NCBI GenBank assembly: GCA_033085395.1
Contig: JANQBS010000077.1
Coordinates: 62,001 to 126,000, forward strand
Direction: 5' to 3'
DNA from: Xanthoparmelia taractica
Taxonomy: Eukaryota; Ascomycota; Lecanoromycetes; Lecanorales; Parmeliaceae
Length of the DNA stretch: 64,000 bases
The notes beneath the pieces were generated by a model, which saw only the letters and a list, made by a program, of their open reading frames with translations, was not told the origin of the DNA and ran no database searches. Every line of letters starts with the position of its first letter. Positions within the stretch are counted from its first letter, which is position 1. Made by a program: the position numbers and the translations under genes. Positions 34,101 through 44,006 of this stretch are shown one piece after another.

Positions 34101-34171
34101 AGAATACTAAGGTGTTTGGGAATGATGAGCCGTTTGGTCCAAATCTAGGGGGCATTGTTGGAAAAATGTGA
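28116..34171 (+). CDS. Very large coiled-coil protein of filamentous fungi
   Basis: Four exons proposed: 28116-28634, 28762-30284, 30593-31022 and 31073-34171, 1856 residues. The N-terminus holds a distinct domain at about residues 70-190 (VIWRNKACFIALPLEDEFGR, DFEKRLEDWKNHGFDT, then IYVNHLKENKLRALGV). A Ser/Pro/Gln-rich linker follows, with a Q run (QLAQQQQQQQQTHHHQQ). The C-terminal third is a long coiled coil (about 1200-1620) ending in a Pro/Ser-rich tail. I take it for a structural or scaffold protein; no function can be named. Exon 3/4 is uncertain: the 31023-31072 intron has a weak donor (GTTTGG), a better donor (GAG|GTAAGG) lies at 30919, and the frame between them conflicts with apparent coding sequence. 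The second intron is long (308 bases). An alternative start is the ATG at 28143. Confidence 0.75.
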
Positions 34172-34544
34172 AGAGAAGCATCTCGTCTATTGCTGGATTA
34201 GTCGATCTCGTATTGCGATTGGGGCTTAGGAGATGATCCGCAGGAAATTCTTTTCATCACGGACCAGACTGAACATGCTTGTTGTTTATTGGCAGATATA
34301 CCCCTCTTCGTTTCTCAGCAAGAGCTTAATGCGACAGGACTTACAACTCTAGTGCATCTCTTCGCACATCTTTCACGATAAGACTATCCCCCTCAGAAGT
34401 TCTGAGCTGTGGCCCGCCCAGAACGATATCGACTGACTGTCTCAATTTCGTTCCAATGACTGGCTGACTGGACACAGGCGAAGATGTTTTAACCAATTAA
34501 CCTCAAGAATCATTCTCGTCGTCTATTCCATGATTACAGCTTCC
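34172..34544. other. Intergenic, convergent 3' flanks
   Basis: Between the stops of the coiled-coil gene and the small minus-strand candidate. Nothing else recognised. Confidence 0.5.
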
Positions 34545-34989
34545 TCAATCATCTTTGTATTCCTCTTTTCTGACCTTGTAGCCTACTCTCTCCCTGCACC
34601 ATTCCCCACTCTCCGCGCATCCTTTCTTTAACAGACCCTCCTTCACGTTTGTGGAAGTCCTTAGAGGCTTCAGGCGGTTCTTCCAAAACACGATGCTACT
34701 CCCCGCACACAAACCAGCAGCGTCCGTTGACATACCTTGTTGGAGCATCTCCCCGCCATCCGAATTGCTTATTGCCGGGGTTTTCTGCTTTGACAAAGTC
34801 GACTCTGAGCAGGTCCCCCGTGCTGCCAGCGTTAGGTTTTTGCAATATATGTAGCTGCTGAGCACGGGAGAGGGCCCGTCCGACTCTATAGGTGAGACTT
34901 GGAGCATCCTTTTTGTTATGGTCATTGATGGCTGAGGAGGCGGGATGAAGGATGAGGCAAGTGGCGCGAGATCCAAGTAGAGGGAGCAT
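34545..34989 (-). CDS. Candidate small orphan protein, two exons
   Basis: Exons 34989-34736 and 34659-34545, with a 76-base intron (donor GTATGT, acceptor CTAAG), would give 122 residues in consistent phase. Exon 1 reads SLTYRVGRALSRAQQLHIL, GSTGDLLRVDFVKAENPGN and FGWRGDAP; exon 2 reads TSTNVKEGLLKKGCAESGEW and ends RKEEYKDD. Both have an ordered, mixed amino-acid composition and third-position C preference, unlike nearby frames. The N-terminus (MLPLLGSRATCLILHPASSA) could be a mitochondrial or secretory leader. I recognise no family. It may be a real short gene, or exons of a larger gene or relic. A competing frame over exon 1 gives Ser/Thr-rich sequence. Confidence 0.4.
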
Positions 34990-36822
34990 TGGGAGGGCAA
35001 TGTTTGTTGGAGGATGTATGTAAAGCTTCCTTGGGGCCTTAGGTCAATTTGGAGGAAACTTCACCCTTTCCCAGCTTTGAGTTAAAAGCAGAAGGCCCTT
35101 CCGTGGTAATTGTCGACAACTTCTCTGGCTTGGACCGCCACCTTGCTGCGCAAGTTTTGATGGCTGAGGTGTGAGAGTCGCATCGTCGTGCCTAGGTCCC
35201 AACTGCTTTTAATTGCTTCCGATATGAACAGGCAAAATAGCGGTGTGATTTAATTGTCGGTTGATTCGACGCAAAGTTCGGAGTTAGAGTGCTGAATCGA
35301 GGCAACAAATGAGGTTGCAAGACCAGTCAGTCCTTGGAGTCGAAGGCTCTTCTTACACTCAAAAAACGTCCCATAATATGACTCAACCTTTACCAAAGGC
35401 AAGAAGCATCTCAGAAAGGAATACGGACGATGCCCAAGTGTAGGCACGGTTCGTGTGGTTGGAGACAGGATCTTGCCAAGGGGGTGCCACCTTCTTGTTT
35501 GCTTTCACGACTGTCTTTGGGATACTGTTTCAAGATATGTCCCTGTAACCTCCCATGTCAGAGCGGACCGGAAGACAATGTCACCCTCAGAGCGCATGTT
35601 GAGAGATTCCCGTCGCAACGGCTATGTGCTCCCGATTAATTCTGCAACAATTTGAAGCTTGACGAGGTGATTCCGCGCCCCAGAGATACCAAGAGCAGTT
35701 AAAATTTCACAAGAGTTTTGAAGGTCTGTCTCCTCGCCCCTTAGACCACATCTCTCCGGCTTTCTGGCTACGCCGGGGTCCTCAAGACCTTGTAGTCTCT
35801 CGGCAATTCTCCTGCTTTTGTTCTTGAATCCGTTGGGGCTCTTTTAATATTCGCTTTGATTGAGCAGCCTTGAGGAAATGAAGCAGCTTGAGGAGAACCG
35901 CTTTGGGTCCAGAGATGAAGAATGAGGAACGGGAAAGACAGTCTTCTGCGACAATCTGGAAATTGAAGCCACTGTAGCAGGCATGACAGCGGCTGAGCTT
36001 ATCCACTTGTCCGGACCAGAGCCAGCAAGAGGAGAGGTTGAGAGGAGCCAGAAATGGTAGAGGATAGATGAAAAATGAAATTGTAAGATGAATTATTAGG
36101 AAGGATATGGAGTGGATGGTCCGAGTCATTCGCCGGAGAGCACTGTTATAAGAAGAAATGTATTGTTTACTTCTATTCATTCTGCCTGATTTCTAGGTTT
36201 GTCTAATAGAGATAAAAGCAGTGTACGGAGAATATACAGAGCGGACAGAGAAGTAATGTCTGCAAAGGATGACAGTAGCATGTTGATGGTTATCAGTCGT
36301 CAAGCTGGAAATCCGTCTCTCACTCGCTTACTTCAAGAGTCTGTCACCCGCCGACTCCTTCTCCAGTATCATCGATTAATATAGTTGTGTAGAAAAGATG
36401 ATCATAATAACTGGAGTCTTGTTATTTTTTTTTTTAAAAAAAAAGAAGAAACATGCTAGATAATAGCGTACTTCCTTCTCTACGTTCGCCGTCCTTCGGG
36501 AGCAGCTGAACTTGTATTATGAGGGTAATGTCATGTTTTCGAAATCTCAATCTCCCGGAGTACAAGTCTACCATTGCATGAAACACCCATCATTCCACAT
36601 AATTTTTCGAAAGAGGTCAGCACAAGCAGGTAAGGAAAAGAAGCTAGACTACCAAAGCGCTATAGCACTCACGCACTACCACCCATGCTCTGTGCTAGCC
36701 GATACCTGCAGCGCTTCAACTGACGACCTTTGGAGACCATGAGATACCCTTGACAGGCGGACGACGAGAATAATGGAGCTGTTTTGAAGACGCGAACACA
36801 GTGAGGACCCTGGACGATCATC
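34990..36822. other. Intergenic, no supported gene
   Basis: 1.8 kb between the small candidate and ARF1. Short frames on both strands (35430-35655 plus, 35782-36180 minus) lack start context, conserved motifs or codon bias. A T11-A9 run lies at 36425-36444. Untranslated regions of ARF1 probably take up the last few hundred bases. Confidence 0.5.
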
Positions 36823-37544
36823 CTAATTGTGCCCAGCCTTCCGTAGTGAGTTGCTCAACCATTCCAGTCCTTCGTACAGCCCATCGCCAGACGTAGCACA
36901 TGTCGATTGAATATACTAAGCAATGTGTTAGCATACACATCCATAGCCGTAAAGAGCACAAGACCTACCCAAGCGCGCTGTCTCAGGGAGTGTAGACCAA
37001 GCTTGTCGGTGATCTCGGCAGCGTTCATGGCGTTCTGCATTCACGTCAGCAAAAGAACCAGAAGTCGGTGGGGTCCTCTGAACATACCGGCAAATCCTGT
37101 TTATTGGCGAAGACCAGAAGCAAAGCATCCCTCAACTCGTCCTCGTTCAACATACGCTGCAACTCCTCACGGGCTTCCACGACACGATCACGATCATTGC
37201 TATCAACGACAAAGATGATACCTTGGGTATTCTGGAAGTAATGCCTCCATAGAGGTCGAATTTTGTCCTGTCCTCCGACATCCCACACAGTGAACTGGAT
37301 GTTTTTGTACTCGACAGTCTCAACATTGAAGCCTGAAGAGTAAGGATCAGCTTGGCCAGAGTGACTTGGGGATAATGGCACTGAAGCTTCACTAACCGAT
37401 TGTTGGGATGGTGGTAACAATTTCACCAAGTTTCAGCTTGTATAGTATCGTAGTCTTTCCGGCAGCGTCGAGACCGACCATCAAGATCCGCATCTCTTTC
37501 TTTCCCCAGAGCTTATCGAACAGCTTCGAAAACGTGAGACCCAT
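36823..37544 (-). CDS. ARF1: ADP-ribosylation factor 1 (small GTPase)
   Basis: Golgi GTPase that recruits COPI and other coats. Exons 37544-37397, 37332-37088, 37034-36969 and 36915-36823, 183 residues; introns 64, 53 and 53 bases. All Arf hallmarks are seen: myristoylated Gly2 in MGLTFSKLF, P-loop GLDAAGKTT, effector region TIPTIGFNVETVEYKN, switch II WDVGGQDKIRPLWRHYF, the guanine-specificity motif NKQD, and the end CATSGDGLYEGLEWLSNSLR. Length and sequence are near-identical to the canonical fungal protein, so the hand-joined gene model is firm. The fourth residue block (KAGHN) is the usual variable tail. Confidence 0.97.
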
Positions 37545-38597
37545 ATTGGCGGATGTATGTAGGATTTCGCGATTGTAGAGTGGGTCTTCCGCGAAAGGGT
37601 GTCGACGTTACACTAGGGGACCTGCCGAGGGAACCATTAGCGAAGAAGAGCCTGGTTGAAGGAAAGATTGGGCGAAAGAAGGGCTGATAATGAGGGAGCG
37701 TTGGACGTCAGCAGGCCAGGCGCACAACACCAGAGCATGGCCAGCCTCTGGACTGCCAGCAGATTGTCGATATAGCTAAGGTACCGAGGAAGAAGATGGC
37801 AAACAGAAAATATGGGAGGCCTTACTGTATAAAGTATGTTCAGGTTGTGGTGTTTTGTTGAGATGTCGAATGGGTTTGCTGGACAAGTATCGTCGCTGAG
37901 GCCAGGAAAGTTTTTGGGGGTTGGCTCGGCAGGTCGATCCTTCGTCACGTGAGTGATCACAGCACCCAAAATTTTACAGAGACTGTGAGGTACGAGTACT
38001 CATATACAAAACGTACAGGAATAAAAAGCTTGTCCGGACTGAGAGATCAGAATACTTGAGCAACCACAATTGATCGAATTGAGTTGCTACGGCGTTTCTT
38101 CCCTTCTTTATATGTTCCCCTCGTTTTTTCAAATATGTGTCCAGATCAACCCAGGCAACCGTCAAAAGATTCCTGTGAAGGTATCTACGAGCATGTCTAC
38201 GGGTTTCGCTTTGGTGCTAGGTACCTTCGAAATTGCAATACGCTTGGCCTCCTCTTCCTTTCTCATCGCATTCTCGCCTTTTTCGCTTCCTAGAAAAATG
38301 TGTCCAGGTCGATGCAGGCAAGCTTTTAACGTTCTTGTGACTACCGCTTTCAACCATACCATTGATATTGATATGGTTCAAGGTTCAGGCAAAGACTAGA
38401 ATTACATGTGCTATGCTCCATTTCATTCCTCAATCCGTGCCATTACCGTCATGCTCATAATGACCATATCTGAACGGATAATGCTTTTGCTATCGTACAC
38501 TACTGCCATCAAGATGCCACACAGGAAAGGGATTTAGACAGAGGAGCTCAATGGCCCATGGCTTATAATACCGGCCTTCTCCCCGGGGTAGCCTGGT
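37545..38597. other. Intergenic, contains an imperfect direct repeat
   Basis: 5' flank of ARF1 and 3' flank of the superoxide dismutase gene. Two similar segments lie at 38131 and 38294 (separate entry). Short minus-strand frames at 37974-38165 (reading WVDLDTYLKKRGEHIKKG) and 38162-38362 cover these segments but are not supported as a gene. Confidence 0.45.
38131..38321. repeat. Pair of imperfect 28-base direct repeats
   Basis: Segments 38131-38158 and 38294-38321 share ATGTGTCCAG, TC and CAGGCAA in register (about 23 of 28 bases). Both are preceded by TTTC/CTTCC-rich sequence of similar length. This looks like an old local duplication about 160 bases long. Nothing ties it to a mobile element. 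Confidence 0.55.
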
Positions 38598-39464
38598 TTA
38601 CAACAAGAATGCGACAACACCAGCAGCAACGGCACCGATGCTGACAAACATAGTGCTGGCACTGCCAAGGAATGGCTTTGGGGTAGGGGACGATGTAGTC
38701 GAATTGAAGCCGGAGGTAGAGTTGTGGCAGGTGGTGCTAACAAGCTCAAAGTTGGCGCAGGCAAGACGGGTGGTGTTCGCGCTGTGGATGTTGATGGAGC
38801 GGTTTCCAAGGAAGCTTCCCAGACCGGCTTGGGTCGACACGTAGAGGTCAGAATATCTAGGGAGAGTTGTGTCAACGTGCTGATAGAGAATGGATATTTC
38901 ATGGGTACAGGAGCGCTTACTGAGCGGCGAATGGGCTCACAGTGACGTTGCCGTGCTTGCCGGTGAGATCTCCAACTTGGCAGGTCTCTGGCTGGGTGTT
39001 GTCACAGGGAGGAATCTCGCCACGGATGTAAGGATCGAGATGACCTGCGGTGGCGGTGCAGTTACCATCGGCTGGGACAGGCTGGTCGTGAATATGGTAC
39101 ACTAGGCAAGCATTATCAAAAACCGTGGACGAAGGTGTAGGCAGCAAAGGAGTGACTTACAGAACGGGCCGAGAGACTCGGAGGGGAGGCCGGTAAAGTA
39201 GACATTGAAGAATACGCCGGTGCCATTGGCATTCGCCGTTGCGGCAACGTAGCCATGGATGCTGCCGGTGCTGGGAAGGGTGGCATTGTAGGTGACACAT
39301 TGTGGGTTGTTCTGGGTAATGGCAGCATTCCCAAGTTTGCCTGTTGTGCCGGGTACTGGGAGTCCATCGTAGGTGGGTGATCCTTCGATGGTGGTTGCCC
39401 CTGGGACCTGAGCATGGACGAGAGCAAGGCCCGAGAGGGCAGCGAAGGCAATGGTGGAGTGCAT
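38598..39464 (-). CDS. Cell-surface copper-type superoxide dismutase, GPI-anchored
   Basis: Extracellular enzyme turning superoxide into peroxide. Exons 39464-39161, 39101-38921 and 38856-38598, 247 residues; introns 59 and 64 bases. Signal peptide MHSTIAFAALSGLALVHA. The Cu/Zn-SOD fold shows the ligands HIH (LYHIHDQPVP), the His of AGHLDP and the His of SINIHSANTTRL. The stretch GDLTGKHGNVTV and the lack of the zinc-binding loop match the Cu-only, Sod5-like surface family of fungi. A Cys pair (PPCDNTQPETC) and a Ser/Thr-rich stalk follow, and a hydrophobic tail (STMFVSIGAVAAGVVAFLL) gives a GPI-anchor signal. Such enzymes defend against host or environmental oxidants; here the role is inferred from the family. 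Confidence 0.9.
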
Positions 39465-40960
39465 TGTTGACTTGTAAGTAAGTGCTAAGATGCTAACTGT
39501 GCCTGTGTGTCAGAAGATGGAATGTGGGGAAGAAGGCTTGATGGTCGTGTAAGTGAAAGTATACAACAACGGGTATACGGGATAGAGAAGCAGGTGGTAT
39601 GAACGGGTTGATGTTTGGGTGACCAAGTAGTGATGGCGACAGGTAAGGAGGAGCACTTACCAGCGAAAGTGTGACGTCTGACGCGGTTTGGGAAAGAGCA
39701 GTGGTTGATGCGCAGTTGCTAACAAGGAGAAGAAAGCGAAAGGTAGAGGGAGTGTTAGTACTTAAGTAGTAGTAGTAGTAGTAGTATTCAGGAATATTTA
39801 TTGACAGAGCAGGTGGGAGATTAAAGAAAGAGAGAAGATGGCAGAATAAAGTGACTACTCGTACTAAGGTAGTACTCGGTAGAGTACAGTACACCACCAG
39901 TAGGTCTGGTATACCAAAAGTTACTTACGGGGTGGCAGGGAATACGAAATGGACATTAATCATTATTATGTATTATGATGATTGTTATTGTTTTGATAGG
40001 ATGAAATAATACCAAGTACATGTACATGTACGAAGTATGTACCTTAGGGGTAAATGAAGCCCCAGCTATGCACACTAAAGAGACATGGCGCGCTTTGCGC
40101 GTTTCACATGGGACATGTCGACGTCACTTCACGTTACCAATAGTCATGACTACCTAAGGTAGTAAGACAGCCTTAGAGACAATTGGAGGAGGAGGTGGTG
40201 GTGGTGCTATTATACATAGCTATCTCGAATTCATCGTTCATAAAAAGGGTGGAAGTAGGGGGAGGTTGAGATATAGTAAAAGAAGTTCATCTTTCTTCCC
40301 CAGGATCTGGCGAGGATCTAACGCTAATTGCTGTAATCACCATGACTGAAGCGCCCGTCCTAACATCACTGTAATTAATATAAGGTACGGTACGGGGTAT
40401 GATACTTTCTCACACAAATCTCATCCTTTAGTACATTTACCATGACAAACCATCACAACTCAGACAGTCAAGCAAAATTGGATCTTCAAGTATGCGAGAA
40501 AAGGTCAATGGAACGCCCGAGGAATTGTGTGCGCAGCTTCAATTCCATTATCATGGTACCCAATGGCAGCCCTCAAAGGATTTGATTGCAATGACATCAT
40601 GATATTTCTCGTAACAAGCGTGTCAAGGAATACCTTAAGGCAAAGTGCCTAATCAAACAATACGTACTTTCAAAAGTGGTACCGAACCCCGGTATCTTAC
40701 AACTACCTAACCTTGACTACATGAGATAATACATTCAGCGTCCTTTTCTGCAAAACAATCCCTCCACCTACATTACCTGCCCTTGTCTTGCTCGACCTTG
40801 ATGAATAAATACTACTAACAGTTGCCAATGGTCCCATAAACGACTTCATTATTCCGGCCCATCTCTTGGCAAATGCGTGACCAAGGTAGACTTAAAAATG
40901 CTTACATTACAAGTGTATACCAAACAACCATACTCCCTGTCCCAAATTGATACACTGCCC
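39465..40960. other. Intergenic, low-complexity rich
   Basis: 5' flank of the superoxide dismutase gene and 3' flank of the CorA-like gene. It has a TAG/AGT trinucleotide repeat (39765-39786), ATT/GAT-rich runs near 39955-39990, a palindromic TACATGTACATGTA at about 40018, GGA/GGT repeats near 40185-40207, and several copies of CTAAGGTA or TACCTTAG. No gene seen. Confidence 0.55.
39765..39786. repeat. AGT/TAG trinucleotide microsatellite
   Basis: Just over seven units of AGT in the 5' flank of the superoxide dismutase gene. It makes a run of Tyr codons in one minus-strand frame, which is why a false open frame appears there. Confidence 0.8.
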
Positions 40961-43319
40961 TTACTGCCCTTTTCTGTCTTTCCTCGCTCTCCACTTTCCT
41001 CTCCCGGCATCAACCATTGTTTGCGTGAAGCTGCGATAGATCGGCTTCCCCTCCAATGTCCCACTCGCAAAACCAAACAACGTCAGTCCCACAAGACTCA
41101 ATGACATTATGACCCCGAAGCAGATCCAGTACGTCTTAATGCTATAGACGTTGGCCAGACCGCTCAGTTGGGTGGAGAAGTAAGCGGTCATGAGTGAAAC
41201 AGGCATGAAGAGGATGGTAACCTTGGCAAGGAGAATGGTGATGCGGGTGAGGCGCTCCACCGCTTGAGATTCCTTGAGCGTTATGAGGTTGAAGTTCTGG
41301 TCGTTACACCGTTAGCATAACTCGGCAAGACGAACCTTGACCGGAACAAGGGATCAATCTACCAGAAAGACCAGAGACTCCTTTTCGTCAAGGCATTCTT
41401 GTATTTCGCTGAGGGCATACAGGTTAATTCGATCGCGGAGACGTTCGAACCGCACACTGGCCGCGGACGACAGAGGGGCACCAAAAGTCTGTACCTGGGA
41501 CGTCACTTGTCCTTCCAATATCATAGCTTCGCCATGACTGCCACTCATAGTGGATGGTTCTCCCGTGCTCGAGTATAGGGGCTTCTGTCTGTCTAATATG
41601 CGGTCGATGATGAGCGCATAGCTTTGATACATACGCTTTAGAACAGCAAGTTCCCGCCCGTATTGGTGTAATCTCTGGATCAGAGGAACCTGAGGCTTGG
41701 TGAACATATCCACACGCTTCCCGTTCATTTAGTACCTGTCAGTACACTAGGGGACCAGCAAGGACCTACAAGCTTTTCGAGTTGCATTGCGTATTGATGC
41801 TCGCTCTTTGCTACCAAGGCATAGGTCGTGTACCAGTCATCGAAGAGGTAATAGAAAAGTAAACTGGGGGAATCTGCTATTGTGATATTGCTTGATTGGT
41901 TGGAGAGGAGGCCTGGTCTGATGTCGAGCGTGTTGATAGGATTGTTCTTTCTGTGCACATTGTTGACTTCGGATAGCTGCATGAATACGTTGAGAAGATT
42001 ACGCCTGGTGACGGCCAAACGCGGTTGTTCTTTCTCCGCCAGGCTCCCTAGGGGGTTTGGAAGAGGATTTTCATAGATTGAAATGATGGTGCCTGAAAAG
42101 CTGATCAGTGTCCATGACTAGAGATTGGTAGCATTTCCATCCCACGAAGGCGGTTCGTTGTGGAAATGTACAGAAAGAGGACATTATGACTGGTGACAAC
42201 TGTCTTTAGATATGCTCACCGTCATCACACAATACCAACTACAAGCATTCCAGAGTCAGCATTGCATAATCAAGGCGAAAATCTAAGTAGTGAAACGGTC
42301 CAAGAAAATTTCAGAAAGCGTCTCGCTCCCGGAACGTCTCTCGCGACCCGTAGAGCGGATCACGACGAGAAGGCCCTGCCACGAGGCTGTACTTACCCAA
42401 GTCCATGTTCTTGCTCCTTTAGGCTTATCTTTCACATGCTTGGTTGACTCAGAATCATCTTCGTCAATACATGTCCTTCGGTACTCCGAATCCCCTCTTG
42501 TGTCAGAAAGTGAATTGTAGCCGATACATAGATCTGTTTGAGCTGTCAGTTTACTCAACAAAGAACCCCTGGTTTCCGTACATTTGTTGCTCCAATCAAC
42601 GGAGCAATAATGCCACACTTCTTCCACCATCCTGTAATGACTCAGGTCAAGAGTAGGTGAAGGAAGGGAGGTGGAAATGGCCATTCCCTCTTTCTCAAGA
42701 TCGAGCGATTGTGACTCCACTGATCTACGTTCCACATGCGGTTTCCCGCCTTGCGAGAGGACACTACCGCCATGGGTCGCGGATGATACTGGGACACTCG
42801 TAGCATGATCGGAACACATGATACCACGGAGCCGAGGCGAAAAGCTGTAATATCTGGCCAACGCCTAGATAGGGAATCAATGAGACAAAGTGCAGTCGGA
42901 CGGTCGGAACGCACCGACACCACATCTTTCTGTCGTTCTGGGGCCCAGATGTTACTTGATCCCCAGTCAGTACGTATTGAATAATATTGAAGCGGAAAGG
43001 TCGACATACATCCATCTCGCACTCGAATGCTTTGCTCGCTGAGTTTGGTAAAGGTCAGCGTTCATTTTTTGCCAGGATTGCAAAGATATCGCGCATCTTC
43101 TTTGATCGCGTGGATGTGATAAGCAGAATCATTTACCTCAAGCTGTAGCAGCTGTTCTATAGACGCACCACCCAAATCGTAAGCCGCATGTGCTTTGGTG
43201 CTGTCGAATTCAATGACGAAGTTTTTGGTGTCTCCTTGTACGGCAGCTCTATGGCATCTTTCGTATACATCTCTATCATCGAAATTACCAAACTCTGGAA
43301 GTGAAGGAGCCCCGGCCAT
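40961..43319 (-). CDS. CorA/ZntB-like divalent-metal transporter
   Basis: Nine exons joined by hand: 43319-43137, 43038-43010, 42954-42921, 42864-42582, 42533-42397, 42238-42220, 42092-41770, 41716-41363 and 41296-40961, 565 residues with all phases consistent. Family cues are RWINIWAPERQKDV, YYSFSPRLRGIM, NKYLCIGYNSLSD, RTWTWLVLCDDGTIISIYEN, LFYYLFDDWYTTYALV and DMFTKPQVPLIQRLHQYGRE. The long coiled region ends in two membrane spans (LTRITILLAKVTILFMPVSL and TYWICFGVIMSLSLVGLTLF). This is the layout of the fungal Mg2+ transporter CorA-like/ZntB family. The GMN signature of true CorA sits where this protein has FSTQL, so ion choice is unknown. Exons of 19, 29 and 34 bases are notable. The start at 43319 (MAGAPSLPEF) is the first ATG in the frame. 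Confidence 0.88.
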
Positions 43320-43658
43320 CCTGGGGGACGCCACTTTGCAGGACACTGGAAAGATGGATTGTAAGATGGTTTCACAGAGTGACCCAACTGTAGCTTAAAG
43401 ACCTAAAGTGATTTAGAAAGCACCGCACGTATCTTTGATCGAATAATAGATGACATGATGAAATGAAGCTTGGTGACCAAGGCTTTGGTCGCATGCATGT
43501 TTTCTTTGCTGGTGCCTGTGAGGGAGGGGTGACCTGTCTCAAGATGGCACCAGCTGATGGGGGTACAATAGGAGGTCACGGTCCACGCCACCACGGCGCT
43601 TACCGACGAGGCTGAACAAAGCCATTTTCCGAGCTGCAGATGACCCCAACCTTCAGCC
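43320..43658. other. Divergent flank
   Basis: Between the CorA-like start and the small plus-strand candidate. Open frames on the minus strand here (43403-43984) lack conserved motifs. Confidence 0.4.
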
Positions 43659-44006
43659 ATGATTAATATTGCCTCCGCAGCGACAGTAACCATGGACAAA
43701 TCTATGGAAGATATTGATCCTGACGAATACCTTATAGTTGGTAGGTGAAGACTGGTCGGCATTTGGCAGATCAAGAAGCCCACAGTTGAAGGAGAAAAGT
43801 ACATCCTCCTCCCGGGGGCAAACCGCATCTGGTGGCCCTTCTTCAACAACATCTGTAAAACCGACGACAACACTATACGTAGCGTGACTCTCAGTATGTG
43901 CTTTGTTTTCGCGAATCGGGCTAGGATTTTGCAACAAAAAGGATTTATATTGATTCTAGTTATCGTGAAATTATCCAGCTTCATATCTACTTCTCAGCGC
44001 AGTTGA
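43659..44006 (+). CDS. Candidate small orphan protein, three exons
   Basis: Possible exons 43659-43740, 43786-43893 and 43960-44006 (introns of 45 and 66 bases) give 78 residues. The frame reads MDKSMEDIDPDEYLIV, then VEGEKYILLPGANRIWWPFF and NNICKTDDNTIRSVTL, with a strong preference for C at third positions in exon 2, which is what makes it look coding. The phases agree, but donor and acceptor strengths are modest and the last exon (IVKLSSFISTSQRS) is weak. It lies head-to-head with the CorA-like gene. No family is recognised. It could be a short real gene, the start of a decayed one, or chance. Confidence 0.3.

Noticed and set aside
35782..36180. 132-codon minus-strand frame with hydrophobic part
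   Set aside because: No conserved motif, and no splice or start support.
43403..43984. 193-codon minus-strand frame
   Set aside because: No motifs or codon pattern, and it overlaps a plus-strand stretch with better coding character.
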